From positions 1 to 50,154 of the forward strand of contig JABDAP010000004.1 of assembly GCA_013289065.1 (NCBI GenBank): a stretch of 50,154 nt of DNA, in the 5' to 3' direction. This document shows, in pieces, positions 19,596-28,008 of this stretch. Numbering within the stretch: position 1 is the stretch's first letter; every line of letters starts with the position of its first letter. The stretch comes from Bacteroidota bacterium. GTDB taxonomy: Bacteria; Bacteroidota; Bacteroidia; Chitinophagales; Chitinophagaceae. A model generated the notes under the pieces. The model saw only the letters and a list, made by a program, of their open reading frames with translations. It had not been told where the DNA came from and did not search any database. The translations under genes were made by a program, and so were the position numbers.

Positions 19596-19763
19596 ATGAA
19601 AAATTTAAAGAACCTCAGCCTTGCCGGCCTGTTATTATTTAGTTGTCTTATTCAGTCATGCTCGGTCATCGAAGGCATTTTTAAAGCCGGTGTTTGGGTA
19701 GGAATTGTGATCGTTGTTGTGATCGTGATAATATTGGTCATGATCTTCAGTAAAAAATCTTAA
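19596..19763 (+). CDS. Small lipoprotein with C-terminal membrane helix
   Basis: 55 residues: a signal sequence (LAGLLLFSCLIQSC, lipobox Cys near residue 22), then SVIEGIFKAGVWVG and a very hydrophobic Val/Ile helix ending SKKS. This matches a recurring family of tiny Bacteroidota proteins, some mislabelled phosphatidate cytidylyltransferase in databases; it is far too short for that enzyme. A perfect intrinsic terminator follows 20 bp after the stop, which supports a real expressed gene. Function unknown. Confidence 0.7.
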   Translation: MKNLKNLSLAGLLLFSCLIQSCSVIEGIFKAGVWVGIVIVVVIVIILVMIFSKKS

Positions 19764-19782
19764 ACGTATCTGTTATGGAAAT

Positions 19783-19817
19783 AAAAAAGAGCGATGTCTG
19801 TAACATCGCTCTTTTTT
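19783..19817. terminator. Bidirectional intrinsic terminator
   Basis: Perfect 15-bp stem from AAAAAAGAGCGATGT to its complement with a 5-nt loop. It is A-rich on one side and T-rich on the other, so it can end both the small lipoprotein gene (+) and the DUF3606 gene (-). Confidence 0.92.
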
Positions 19818-19836
19818 ATTTCCACCGGTAAGGGAA

Positions 19837-20031
19837 TTAATTTCCTTTTGCAAAATTGTTTTCATTCCTGCAATAAGCAATGGTTTTGCTGATAGAAGAA
19901 CCTAACTGTTCAAAGATTTGCTGCAGCCTGCCTGCATCCATATTCAGTCTTTTGGCCCAGTAAGAAATTTCAGTTGACTTATTAAAATTGAACTGAACAT
20001 TCGGGTTGATCTTTTCTTTATATGCTCTCAT
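19837..20031 (-). CDS. DUF3606-like small protein
   Basis: 64 residues, soluble. The core STEISYWAKRLNMDAGRLQQI resembles the DUF3606 pattern (E-x-x-YWxKxF/Lxxx--xLxxA). The family consists of short proteins of unknown function common in Bacteroidota and Proteobacteria. It is terminated by the shared hairpin just downstream. No obvious promoter was seen. Confidence 0.65.
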   Translation of the reverse strand: MRAYKEKINPNVQFNFNKSTEISYWAKRLNMDAGRLQQIFEQLGSSISKTIAYCRNENNFAKGN

Positions 20032-20240
20032 ATGATTTTGTTTTATGCTGTAAATATTTCAAACAGTATGCCGGTTATTTTGCGTCTGTAATCATTGCTT
20101 TTTATTAGAACAGTTTAGGATAGGCAGGCCGGTGTAGACAATAATCCCCACATCAACTGTATTCTTTTTTTATTCCGGGAAAATAAAGGGGCATGATATT
20201 GATAGATAATGTTAACGGACATATTACTAAACAATAAAAA

Positions 20241-21335
20241 ATGACTGCGAAATATCCTTTCTATTATAAAAGCACTATCATACTCCTGGGTCTTGTTTTG
20301 ATTGTGTATATCCTTGGTCATTTAGGCGCTGTATTGATCCCACTATCTTTTGCGGCTATGGTGGCAATCCTGCTTAATCCGTTATGTAACTGGCTTCAGA
20401 ATAAAAAAGTACCGCACATGACGGCGATCATTTTATCTATACTGGTTGCTGTATTTGTATTTGGCGGTATTGGTTATTTTTTCTTTTCACAGATGTCGAG
20501 TTTCACGAGTGAGCTGCCGTTACTGAAACAAAGGCTTGCCGATCTGTTTGGTCGCCTTCAGACCGAACTGGATGCAAGGTTCGGTATAGACATAGAAAAA
20601 CAAAATCAATGGTTCGATGAGGCGCAGGATAAACTGAAGCCTATTGCAGGATCAGCAATAGGGGGCATTGCGGGATCATTATATATGTTGCTGCTGCTGC
20701 CGGTATACTGCTTTCTGATTTTATATTATAAAACTTTGTTGCTGAATTTTATGTATGAAGTGTTTGCAAAAGACAAAACCAAAGAAGTGGCTATTGTATT
20801 AACACAGACCAAAATGGCCATACAGAGTTATATGTTCGGTTTGTTACTGGAAGGGTTGATCGTTGCCATATTAAATACATCCGCATTGTTATTGCTGAAT
20901 GTTCATTATGCAATACTTATTGGTGTAATGGGAGCGATATTGAATGTGCTTCCTTATATCGGTGGATTGATCGCTATTGCCATTCCGGTGTTGATCGCCA
21001 CTATCACCAAAGATGGTTTTCAAACACAGATATGGATCATTCTTTTATACCTGCTGATACAGTTTATCGATAACCATTTTTTAATCCCTTACATCGTTTC
21101 ATCCAAAGTAAAAATAAATGCGTTGATCTCGATCGTTATTGTTTTAATGGGCGGCGCTTTGTGGGGAATCTCAGGAATGTTCCTGTCGATACCATTCATC
21201 GGGTTATTAAAAATCGTATTCGACAGGATCCCCGAACTCAAACCCTGGGGTAAATTATTAGGCGATGAGATCCCAACCAAACATCTCGGGCAAACAAGGC
21301 GCGCGGCAATTGGCGCTAAAATACCGGAAGAATAA
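20241..21335 (+). CDS. AI-2E-family transporter (PerM-like)
   Basis: 364 residues with about seven to eight transmembrane segments. It shows the family architecture: an N-terminal pair of helices (HLGAVLIPLSFAAMVAILLN), a soluble helical insert around residues 85-130, a central LLLPVYCFLILYY segment and the C-terminal motif NHFLIPYIVSSKVKINAL followed by ALWGISGMFLSIPFIGLLKI. Members export autoinducer-2 or act as Na+/H+ antiporters in some bacteria; the substrate here is unknown. It appears monocistronic, 163 bp before a stress-type ferritin-like gene. Confidence 0.9.
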   Translation: MTAKYPFYYKSTIILLGLVLIVYILGHLGAVLIPLSFAAMVAILLNPLCNWLQNKKVPHMTAIILSILVAVFVFGGIGYFFFSQMSSFTSELPLLKQRLADLFGRLQTELDARFGIDIEKQNQWFDEAQDKLKPIAGSAIGGIAGSLYMLLLLPVYCFLILYYKTLLLNFMYEVFAKDKTKEVAIVLTQTKMAIQSYMFGLLLEGLIVAILNTSALLLLNVHYAILIGVMGAILNVLPYIGGLIAIAIPVLIATITKDGFQTQIWIILLYLLIQFIDNHFLIPYIVSSKVKINALISIVIVLMGGALWGISGMFLSIPFIGLLKIVFDRIPELKPWGKLLGDEIPTKHLGQTRRAAIGAKIPEE

Positions 21336-21498
21336 ATTGTATAAAGAGATCGCCACAGATCTGCCCGGGAAAAATAAAGATGTAGAAATATTTTCTTTCA
21401 ACAGGATATTGTAAAGGAAAAGTGTAAATAGTTCCACCTTATTTCAATTTTTTTAACGGCATTGTTTTTTTCATTCATGTGATCTAAAATCGTTAATC

Positions 21499-22056
21499 AT
21501 GAAAAAAAACACACCGGCAAACAATGCCCAAAAAACATCAGCCCCTAAATCAACCGATTCAATGCTGGAAGATTTTTTCACAGACGAATTGAAAGACATT
21601 TACTGGGCCGAAAAACATCTTGTAAAAACACTGCCTAAAATGAAGAAGGCAGCTACTTCACCCGAACTGCAACAGGCATTTGCAGATCACCTGGAAACAA
21701 CAAAGGGCCATGTAACAAGGCTTGAGCAGGCATTTGAACTGCTCGGTAAAAAAGCACAGGCAAAAAAATGTGAAGCCATGGAAGGCATTACCAAAGAAGG
21801 TGATTCCATTATTGAAGACACAGAAGCAGGTACTGCAACACGTGATGTGGGCCTGATACTGGCGGCACAAAAAGTGGAACACTACGAAATTTCCACTTAT
21901 GGCGGCCTTGCCCAACTTGCCCGCACATTAGGAAAGGATAATATTGCAGAAATACTCGAAGAAACTTTAGGCGAAGAAAAAGAAGCAGATGAACTCCTTA
22001 CCAATATCGCAGAAGACAAAGTGAATTATGAATCATTGGAAGAAGTGGAAGCATAA
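21499..22056 (+). CDS. YciF/DUF892 ferritin-like stress protein
   Basis: 185 residues. After a low-complexity 25-residue N-terminus comes the DUF892 core: MLEDFFTDELKDIYWAEKHL, then KALPKM-type and EHYEISTYGGLAQLA segments, with carboxylate/His pairs typical of the diiron-like four-helix bundle. The YciE/YciF family is induced by osmotic and general stress in enterobacteria; the enzymatic role is not established. A perfect 14-bp-stem terminator follows 16 bp after the stop, so the gene is a single unit or the end of one. Confidence 0.9.
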   Translation: MKKNTPANNAQKTSAPKSTDSMLEDFFTDELKDIYWAEKHLVKTLPKMKKAATSPELQQAFADHLETTKGHVTRLEQAFELLGKKAQAKKCEAMEGITKEGDSIIEDTEAGTATRDVGLILAAQKVEHYEISTYGGLAQLARTLGKDNIAEILEETLGEEKEADELLTNIAEDKVNYESLEEVEA

Positions 22057-22071
22057 CAGCAATAGGAAATT

Positions 22072-22111
22072 AAAAAAAGATCCCGCTGATTATTAACGGG
22101 ATCTTTTTTTT
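22072..22111. terminator. Bidirectional intrinsic terminator after the DUF892 gene
   Basis: Perfect 14-bp stem AAAAAAAGATCCCG and complement, 11-nt loop, followed by T residues. Confidence 0.92.
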
Positions 22112-22154
22112 GATGACATCTTCATTTAAATTTCAAGACAAATCAACACTGGCC

Positions 22155-22193
22155 CCGCGCCTTTGCGTGAGAAAAATGCACGCAAAAGCGCGG
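22155..22193. repeat. CGCGCCTTTGCG palindrome (module C type)
   Basis: Arms CCGCGCCTTTGCGTG and CACGCAAAAGCGCGG match at 14 of 15 positions around a 9-nt loop. It lies between the DUF892 gene and the stop of the next, minus-strand gene; related CACCGC(A/G)AAGG-type words occur near 4560, 25345, 28135 and 32205. Confidence 0.75.
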
Positions 22194-22208
22194 AGGCGCA
22201 GTTGGAAA

Positions 22209-23012
22209 CTATTTACTCACCAGTTTTATCTTTTGTTTAAAACTGATCTTATCATATAGTGAATACCTGTCAGGAGATACATAACCGTTTGCACTTGCCT
22301 GGCTGCCGCCTCTGCCTCGTCCGCCACCCATTCTTCCGCCGCCCCGCCCTCCACCTCCACCGCTAAAACCGCCATCTGTAGTAGTTGTTGCAGCAGGTTT
22401 CTGGCCGGGAAGTTTTTCCAATTCGTTTACGGTGATATCGAGTGTGATCAATTCATTCAGTTGCGCCTTGCCTTCTTCCATTAATTCATTCAGCGGAATT
22501 TTTATTTCATAAACGATCTTGCTGCTGCTGTCGGTGCCTATGCCGATATTCACCGCGTCTTTATTGTTCAATGGAACATCGCCATTGTGTAATAAAAAAC
22601 CTTTTGTTTTTACAGTTGTCATTGCATCCTTATAATGCACAACCGCTGTTTTAAAATCAGAACGTATTGCAACATCAGGATCGGCCGATTTGGGGAAATC
22701 GATCACTGCATCAAACTTTCTTTTCTTTTCAGTTGAAACCAATGCAACCGACCAGCCTGCTTTCATCATCTTGTCGGCTTTCGCTTTATCATTATTGGAA
22801 AAACAGAGGTACATATTTTTACTGTCGTTCGATATCGAAAAGATCACCCCGCTTTTGTTATCAAAAAAAGTAAACGGGTGGGGCCATTCATTACTATTTC
22901 CGTCGATCACAATTTCATTTGCCTGCCACCTTGATTCGGAAGCATCATCCTGCGCATGTAAAGTGATGGCAAAAAAAAGCAATGCTGTAATGAATGGTAT
23001 CCTTCTTTTCAT
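22209..23012 (-). CDS. Secreted CBM9/DOMON-like protein with Gly/Arg-rich tail
   Basis: 267 residues with a clear signal peptide (FITALLFFAITLHAQ). The sequence IDGNSNEWPHPFTFFDNKSG followed by FSISNDSKNMYLCFSNND is typical of the CBM9-like/DOMON beta-sandwich found in Bacteroidota secreted proteins. Residues about 211-240 form a Gly/Arg-rich low-complexity segment, then a final YSLYDKISFKQKIKL strand. Ligand unknown (sugar or haem binding occurs in this fold). A promoter-like TTG-N18-TACTTTCG lies just upstream. Confidence 0.75.
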   Translation of the reverse strand: MKRRIPFITALLFFAITLHAQDDASESRWQANEIVIDGNSNEWPHPFTFFDNKSGVIFSISNDSKNMYLCFSNNDKAKADKMMKAGWSVALVSTEKKRKFDAVIDFPKSADPDVAIRSDFKTAVVHYKDAMTTVKTKGFLLHNGDVPLNNKDAVNIGIGTDSSSKIVYEIKIPLNELMEEGKAQLNELITLDITVNELEKLPGQKPAATTTTDGGFSGGGGGRGGGRMGGGRGRGGSQASANGYVSPDRYSLYDKISFKQKIKLVSK

Positions 23013-23033
23013 AAAACCTGTTTCTGTGATTGG

Positions 23034-23062
23034 CGAAAGTAACTGCTTTTATTTTTGCCCAA
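23034..23062 (-). promoter_or_regulatory. Bacteroidota-type promoter for the CBM9-like gene
   Basis: On the minus strand: TTG (23062-23060), 18 bp, TACTTTCG (23041-23034). It differs from the TAnnTTTG consensus at one position and lies 22 bp before the start codon. The rest of the 308-bp spacer to 23320 shows no gene. Confidence 0.55.
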
Positions 23063-23320
23063 CCATTATCGGCTTGTTTTAACAACAGCTTAAAAAGGAT
23101 TTTCACCGTAATAATAACCAGCTACGCCGACTGAAGCCATATGTATGATCGCCTGCATAGATAATTTACTACACAAAAACCTGTTTTCAGTTATTGATTT
23201 TTCGATGTATTTGTTATCCTGTTCTTTTTAAGGGTCTACTATTCTTTCATTATTGTGACTATTCGCCCGGGTTTTAAAACCATGCAAATTGCAGGTCAAT
23301 ACTTACCAAAACTATCCGGT

Positions 23321-23728
23321 ATGAAAAGAATGAAAACAATTGTGCTGACAGTATTATCCTGTATGGTGTTTTTTGCCTGTCAGAAAAACTTAGACAGCGC
23401 TCCCTTGAAAGCAAAAGAAGACCCGGCGATCAGGCATTGGGGATTAATAGGAGGGGTTGTTTCCGGCGGCAATGAAGAAATATCACTGGTACAGGAACGT
23501 GATTCGGTGTGGAGTATTACATATCCGCTCGCCAAAGGCGATATGCGGTTCAGAGGGAATCATTGCGATACAGTTATGTATGGCCATAATATTTCTGACC
23601 GGCCGGGAATACTCAGTTCAGGAGGGGAAAGTATCACTATTGATAAAGCCGGCAATTACACCATTCGCGTGGCATTAACGGAATCAGGTAATTATATTTA
23701 TATGCTTGATAAACTCAGCTTCCCTTAA
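23321..23728 (+). CDS. SusE/SusF-like single-domain lipoprotein
   Basis: 135 residues from the ATG at 23321, chosen because it opens the signal sequence MKRMKTIVLTVLSCMVFFAC (Cys 20 lipobox); the frame runs 66 bp further upstream without signal character. The mature part reads HWGLIGGVVSGGNEEISLV, then VWSITYPLAKGDMRFRGN and a C-terminal YTIRVAL/YIYMLDKL pair. This is the pattern of one outer-membrane SusE/SusF starch-binding-type repeat. No SusC/D is nearby, so the ligand is unknown. The stop overlaps that of the opposing META gene by 4 bp. Confidence 0.7.
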   Translation: MKRMKTIVLTVLSCMVFFACQKNLDSAPLKAKEDPAIRHWGLIGGVVSGGNEEISLVQERDSVWSITYPLAKGDMRFRGNHCDTVMYGHNISDRPGILSSGGESITIDKAGNYTIRVALTESGNYIYMLDKLSFP

Positions 23729-24246
23729 ACAATTTCATTATTTTTTCTCCGCATCCATTTTGATACAGGGGTTTTATCGATTAGCAGTGTAAGCACGCCA
23801 TTCGTGATGGAGTAATGATCAACACGCAACAGGTTTGCCATGAATTCTTTTTCATTAAACCCTTCGCATACCATTTTTGTGAGAATAATATTTTTGTCAA
23901 AACGAAGTTCATTGGCGATAAGTACAAAAGCTCCGCTCATTTGATTGCAGCCCGTAAAACCGGTAAACTTTTTTTGTGCAATATTAAAATGTAATGAAGG
24001 AAACTTACCCGTTGCAGTATCTGACGGAAGTACAGGAACAAGATACCAATCGCCAGAAAGTAAAGTTGAATCCTGTTTTTTTGTATCGGCCGGCAGGTAA
24101 TGGCCGGTTCGCGGGATAAATGAGGCAAATACAAGAAATATTGTTATTACCGTTATCACCGCGTTATTCCGGGTGAGGAACTGCTGAGAAGATCTTTCCC
24201 TATCAGGATAAACGGTCTTATCAGGAATATGGAATGGTTGATTCAT
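23725..24246 (-). CDS. META-domain (HslJ-like) membrane-anchored protein
   Basis: 173 residues from the ATG at 24246, preceded by AGAAGG at good spacing; the in-frame ATG 15 bp upstream is an alternative, and the longer frame runs into the divergent gene. One transmembrane helix (about residues 28-46) is followed by a META/DUF306 domain: GDWYLVPV, FTGFTGCNQMSGAF, then a Cys-containing MVCEGFNEKEFMANLL and the closing strand NGVLTLLID. HslJ-type META proteins are linked to envelope and novobiocin stress in E. coli; the role here is unknown. It is divergent from the PepSY-like gene, with the two starts about 100 bp apart. Confidence 0.78.
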   Translation of the reverse strand: MNQPFHIPDKTVYPDRERSSQQFLTRNNAVITVITIFLVFASFIPRTGHYLPADTKKQDSTLLSGDWYLVPVLPSDTATGKFPSLHFNIAQKKFTGFTGCNQMSGAFVLIANELRFDKNIILTKMVCEGFNEKEFMANLLRVDHYSITNGVLTLLIDKTPVSKWMRRKNNEIV

Positions 24247-24349
24247 AGGTACCTTCTTCATCCATATGGTTGCAAATTTTATGCAAACCGTTCTCCCTTT
24301 CAAATTGTGGAAAAAATGCCTTGTTTGGATGGCACAGCTATTGCAGATT

Positions 24350-24805
24350 ATGAAAAAAACTCTTATGAAAAAGCTACTCATCCTCACCGTATTGTTCCTG
24401 GTGGCTGCATCGGCATACCCGCAGCTGAGAAAGATCCCCCATGATGTTACCAACGCTTTTACCGCAAAATACCCTGATGCAAGAAATGTGACCTGGAAAG
24501 ATAACCTTACCAATTTTATAGCCGAGTTCGACCTGTCTGGCAATCATACCGAAACCAAATTCAACAAGAACGGAGAGTGGCTTGAAACAACGGTAGATGT
24601 TCCTTATGATAAACTCCGCGGCTCTGTGAAAGACGGCATTTCAAAAAGCAAATATGCCGACTGGACCGTCAGGGAAATAAAAGAACTGCAGGTCCGGGAT
24701 AAGGAAACCACTTACCGTGTGTTTGTTGTGAAAAGCGACCTGAACAGAAGGTATCTTACATTTAACGTGCAGGGGCAACTGATCCGTGATGCTTTAACGT
24801 TATGA
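24350..24805 (+). CDS. PepSY-like periplasmic protein
   Basis: 151 residues from the ATG at 24350 (an ATG at 24365 also fits). Signal peptide KKLLILTVLFLVAASAYPQ, then the putative beta-lactamase-inhibitor-like PepSY-like domain (PF11396 type): VTNAFTAKYPDARNVTWK, FIAEFDLSGNHTETKFNKNG, EWLETTVDV and KYADWTVREIKELQ. Such proteins are very common in Bacteroidota, usually exported, with no defined activity. It precedes a receiver-only regulator by 50 bp on the same strand, so the two may be co-transcribed. Confidence 0.82.
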   Translation: MKKTLMKKLLILTVLFLVAASAYPQLRKIPHDVTNAFTAKYPDARNVTWKDNLTNFIAEFDLSGNHTETKFNKNGEWLETTVDVPYDKLRGSVKDGISKSKYADWTVREIKELQVRDKETTYRVFVVKSDLNRRYLTFNVQGQLIRDALTL

Positions 24806-24855
24806 TCTGTTCGGATCATTTGTAGCTTCGAATTGTCTTAATTAGCTTTATACTT

Positions 24856-25197
24856 ATGAAGGAAACCGTTGTAATAATCGATGACGAAGTTGATTTTTGC
24901 CTGTTGGTAAAAAATTATCTTGGCCAGCGTAATTATGATGTGCATACCGCGAATACACTACAGGATGGATTAAAATTACTCGAAGAAAAAAAACCTGCCG
25001 CTTTATTATTGGATAACAACCTGCCCGACGGCTTTGGCTGGAAAGAAGCGCCGGCCATACAACAAAGATTCCCCGCATTAAAGATCACACTCATCAGCGC
25101 GTTTGAATCAAGGTTTATTGTAACGGCCCTGAACGGCGGCGCTTTTCGCGTACTGGAAAAACCTGTTACGCTTTCTGATATTGAGAATTATTTGTAG
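24856..25197 (+). CDS. Single-domain response regulator
   Basis: A 113-residue receiver only. The acidic pair D9-D10, phospho-acceptor D53 (LLLDNNLPDG), the switch-region S81 and K102 (LEKPVT) are all present, so it should be phosphorylatable. The domain ends at the last helix with no output domain. No kinase is adjacent; the nearest is the double-PAS kinase near 30-31.5 kb, which has its own receiver partner. The preceding PepSY-like gene may be in the same transcript. Confidence 0.88.
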   Translation: MKETVVIIDDEVDFCLLVKNYLGQRNYDVHTANTLQDGLKLLEEKKPAALLLDNNLPDGFGWKEAPAIQQRFPALKITLISAFESRFIVTALNGGAFRVLEKPVTLSDIENYL

Positions 25198-25221
25198 AGA
25201 ATTTTTTGACTGTCTTTTTTA

Positions 25222-25443
25222 TCCTGCCCCTAAAGGGGTTTTTTAATTCCCCCTTAGAGGCAGCGGCAAAAGAAAATCCTAATGTGCTCTTTTCTTATAC
25301 TATGTAACTATGTGTTTCAAAAAACCATCCCTAAGATTTTTTTTTCACCGCAGAGACGCAGAGTTGCATGAATTAGCGCAGAGATGTAAAGTTTCATTTT
25401 GCTACCAAAGGATTTCTTTATATTCCCCTTTAGGGGCAGGGGT
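25222..25443. repeat. Composite intergenic repeat, copy 1 (modules A-B-C-A')
   Basis: Module A: a TGCCCCTAAAGGGG palindrome (25224-25266, degraded right arm). Module B: ATGTGCTCTTTTCTTATACT then ATGTAACTATGTGTTTCAAA (about 25281-25323). Module C: TTTTTCACCGCAGAGACGCA then GAGTTGCATGAATTAGC (about 25340-25377). It closes with CCCCTTTAGGGGCAGGGG (25425-25442), which can pair with the first arm. The same order A-B-C recurs at 28009-28175. Confidence 0.85.
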
Positions 25444-25463
25444 AGAAGAAGATCTTTCTCAGC

Positions 25464-27884
25464 CTAATTACTACTCGATTGTATATCATCATTATTGATC
25501 CCCCGTTTATTCTTTTTGATCGCTGAATTGAGTTTGCCGAATTTATAACTGGCGCCGATCGTAAAGTTCCGGTAAATGCCATGTGAGGTATTGGATTGAT
25601 AAAAATCAGGTGTATCGCTATACTGTGTAAAAGCATAATAGCGCATGAATGGATTATTGAGGTTAAAATTGAAAGTAAATTTCTTCAGGGTACAGGTGGT
25701 GCTGAATGTTGTATAATAATAATCATTCGAACTTCCCTGCAAAGTAATATAGCGCCTGTTATAACCTGCACTCACACCAAACTGCCACATACTGTTCAAT
25801 TTATAACTGGTGTTCACAAACGTATTCGTTCTTGGCCCCTGGTTGCTGTAAAACTGCCCGTTATAAGTGCCGTGGATCCACACATAAAATACGCCTGTAT
25901 TAAAATTGATACTCCATTTTGGGGTGAGCGGAAAATTGCCGTTAATATTTATCCGCGCAATTTTACTTTGTCCTACATTATCATAGGTTGTCTCGCTCAA
26001 AGTATCTGCGATCACTTTTGTAACAGATTCAATACTGTTGTTGGTGTACATATAACTCAGCCGTATGTTCAATGAACTTTTGCCCACTTTATTATAACTC
26101 AGTTCAAATAAATGGCTGACCACAGGGTGCAGGTTCGGGTTACCGGTGCTGATCAGTTGCGGGTTCGTTCTGTCAACAAAAGGGTTTAACTGATATATAC
26201 CCGGCCGCATTAACCGGTTGGTGATACCAAATGTAAGGCTGTTATTATTTTTAAATGTTCTCAGGATCGACAGTGTGGGAATTATGTTGGTGTAATGCAT
26301 ATCCAAAGTAGTTGCGGTAGAAGTAAAGTTTGCATTAACCTGTGTAAACTCTGCGCGCACGCCGGCCTGCATCGTAAATTTTGTGAGCCTGAGTAAATAA
26401 GAATTGTATATGCTGTAGATATCCTGTTTATAATTAAAATTATTACTGCGCGTTGGATCATTTACATAACCTGCTGCAGGCGATACATACACTTCGCCGT
26501 TTGAATAACTGTAATTATCACGAAGGATTGCTTTGGCGCCCGCTTCAATATTCAGTTTTTTAGAAGGATGCACATAATCCAGCTGGAAAGTATGTTCCTT
26601 ATATCCGGCATCATCATGCTGGTTATTATCGGGCTGATCAAATTTAAAACGCTGCATTGCAGTGATGTCGCTGAACTGGCCGTTCAATGAATAAGAATAC
26701 CGGTAAGATGTAGTAAGCAACTCATCTTTCAGGTGTTTGAAGCCTATCTGGTAATTAAGGCCAAGATCAAGGTTCCTGAAAACAGAACCACCGTTATTTA
26801 ATAACTGGTATGATTGCAATACCGCGCCGTTATTGACTAAATAATAGGATGACGACCTGTTATAATCCTGGTCAGAATTTCCGGCTGCATAATTTACATA
26901 ACCGGATAATAAGTGTAACGAATCAAACTCATCACTGATCTCTGTACCCGTATAAAAAAACCTTCCATTGCCGGTACTCTGTGCCGATTGGGAAAGTTCA
27001 TCCGGTGTAGCACCGTATGTTTTTCTGTCATTCTCCTGCAGTGTAGTGATATGTGGCCGAAGCGAAGCGCCGCCAAACAGCGAGATCCCTAATTTATTTT
27101 GTTTGGCAGAACCGCTGAAATTAAGGCCAGGCCCAAAAGGCAACGACTCACGCACGGAAAGCGTACCGTTATATCCATCCGCTGTTTTCTTTACAGTGAT
27201 GATATTGATGATACCTGCAAGCCCTTCTGCATCATATTTAGCGGGTGGGGTAGTGATCACTTCAATGCGTTGGATATTGCTGGCAGGCATGGCACGCAAC
27301 ACATCTTTGGGATTATTGGTTACAAGCGCTGATGGTTTGCCATTGATAAAGATCCGGTAACTGCCGCTTCCCTGTAATTCAATATTATCATCGCCATCAA
27401 CAGTGATCAATGGAACACGGCGCAGCATATCCATCGCTGTTTGCCCTTTGGCCTGCGGATCGGCCTGCACATCATAGGTTAGCCTGTCGATCTCCTGTTT
27501 TACAATGGGCCTTGATGCCGTAACGGTTACATCTTTTAGCTGTCCCGCAGAAGCATTTAATAAAACAGTACCCAGATCCAGCATAGGTTTACTGATATCT
27601 ATCGTGATCATTTTCGTATCATACCCAACATGGCTCACCTGCAACTGGTAACCGGCAGAAGTGTTTACCGGTACGGATAATATAAACGTTCCCTTGTCTG
27701 AAGTAACCGTACTTTTTACAGCCGAATGTGTTGACATATTCTGAACAGATACCGATACCAGGCCAAGTGGTTTATGTGTAACAGAATCCGTTACTACACC
27801 ATTTACTTTTGCCGTTGTAACACCCTGTGCTTTTGTTGCAATAAAAAAAACTAAAATGAATGATCCCGTGAGTAAATATTTCAA
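25464..27884 (-). CDS. TonB-dependent-receptor-like outer-membrane beta-barrel protein
   Basis: 806 residues. Signal peptide to about residue 19 (IATKAQ), a carboxypeptidase-regulatory-like domain (about 24-115; VNGVVTDSVTHKPLGLVSVS), a plug domain (about 120-235; GQTAMDMLRRVPLITVDGDD, then INGKPSALV and IERIEVITTPPAKYDAEG-type text), then a large barrel of the OMP_b-brl_3 type ending FTIGASYKFGKLN plus a short polar tail. It probably imports or senses an unknown ligand; no SusD partner is adjacent. The start is TTG: this frame has an in-frame TGA just upstream and no ATG before the signal peptide. Composite repeats lie on both sides of the gene. Confidence 0.88.
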   Translation of the reverse strand: MKYLLTGSFILVFFIATKAQGVTTAKVNGVVTDSVTHKPLGLVSVSVQNMSTHSAVKSTVTSDKGTFILSVPVNTSAGYQLQVSHVGYDTKMITIDISKPMLDLGTVLLNASAGQLKDVTVTASRPIVKQEIDRLTYDVQADPQAKGQTAMDMLRRVPLITVDGDDNIELQGSGSYRIFINGKPSALVTNNPKDVLRAMPASNIQRIEVITTPPAKYDAEGLAGIINIITVKKTADGYNGTLSVRESLPFGPGLNFSGSAKQNKLGISLFGGASLRPHITTLQENDRKTYGATPDELSQSAQSTGNGRFFYTGTEISDEFDSLHLLSGYVNYAAGNSDQDYNRSSSYYLVNNGAVLQSYQLLNNGGSVFRNLDLGLNYQIGFKHLKDELLTTSYRYSYSLNGQFSDITAMQRFKFDQPDNNQHDDAGYKEHTFQLDYVHPSKKLNIEAGAKAILRDNYSYSNGEVYVSPAAGYVNDPTRSNNFNYKQDIYSIYNSYLLRLTKFTMQAGVRAEFTQVNANFTSTATTLDMHYTNIIPTLSILRTFKNNNSLTFGITNRLMRPGIYQLNPFVDRTNPQLISTGNPNLHPVVSHLFELSYNKVGKSSLNIRLSYMYTNNSIESVTKVIADTLSETTYDNVGQSKIARININGNFPLTPKWSINFNTGVFYVWIHGTYNGQFYSNQGPRTNTFVNTSYKLNSMWQFGVSAGYNRRYITLQGSSNDYYYTTFSTTCTLKKFTFNFNLNNPFMRYYAFTQYSDTPDFYQSNTSHGIYRNFTIGASYKFGKLNSAIKKNKRGINNDDIQSSSN

Positions 27885-28008
27885 TGTTGATCAGTTTGTC
27901 TTAAAGACACAAGGATCATTGAAAAGTTGCAGGTAAAATGAAAAAATATTATTTGCGGTTGAATGGAAGTATTAGTGGGGGAATGGATTTTTTTAATTTG
28001 TCTTCTTT

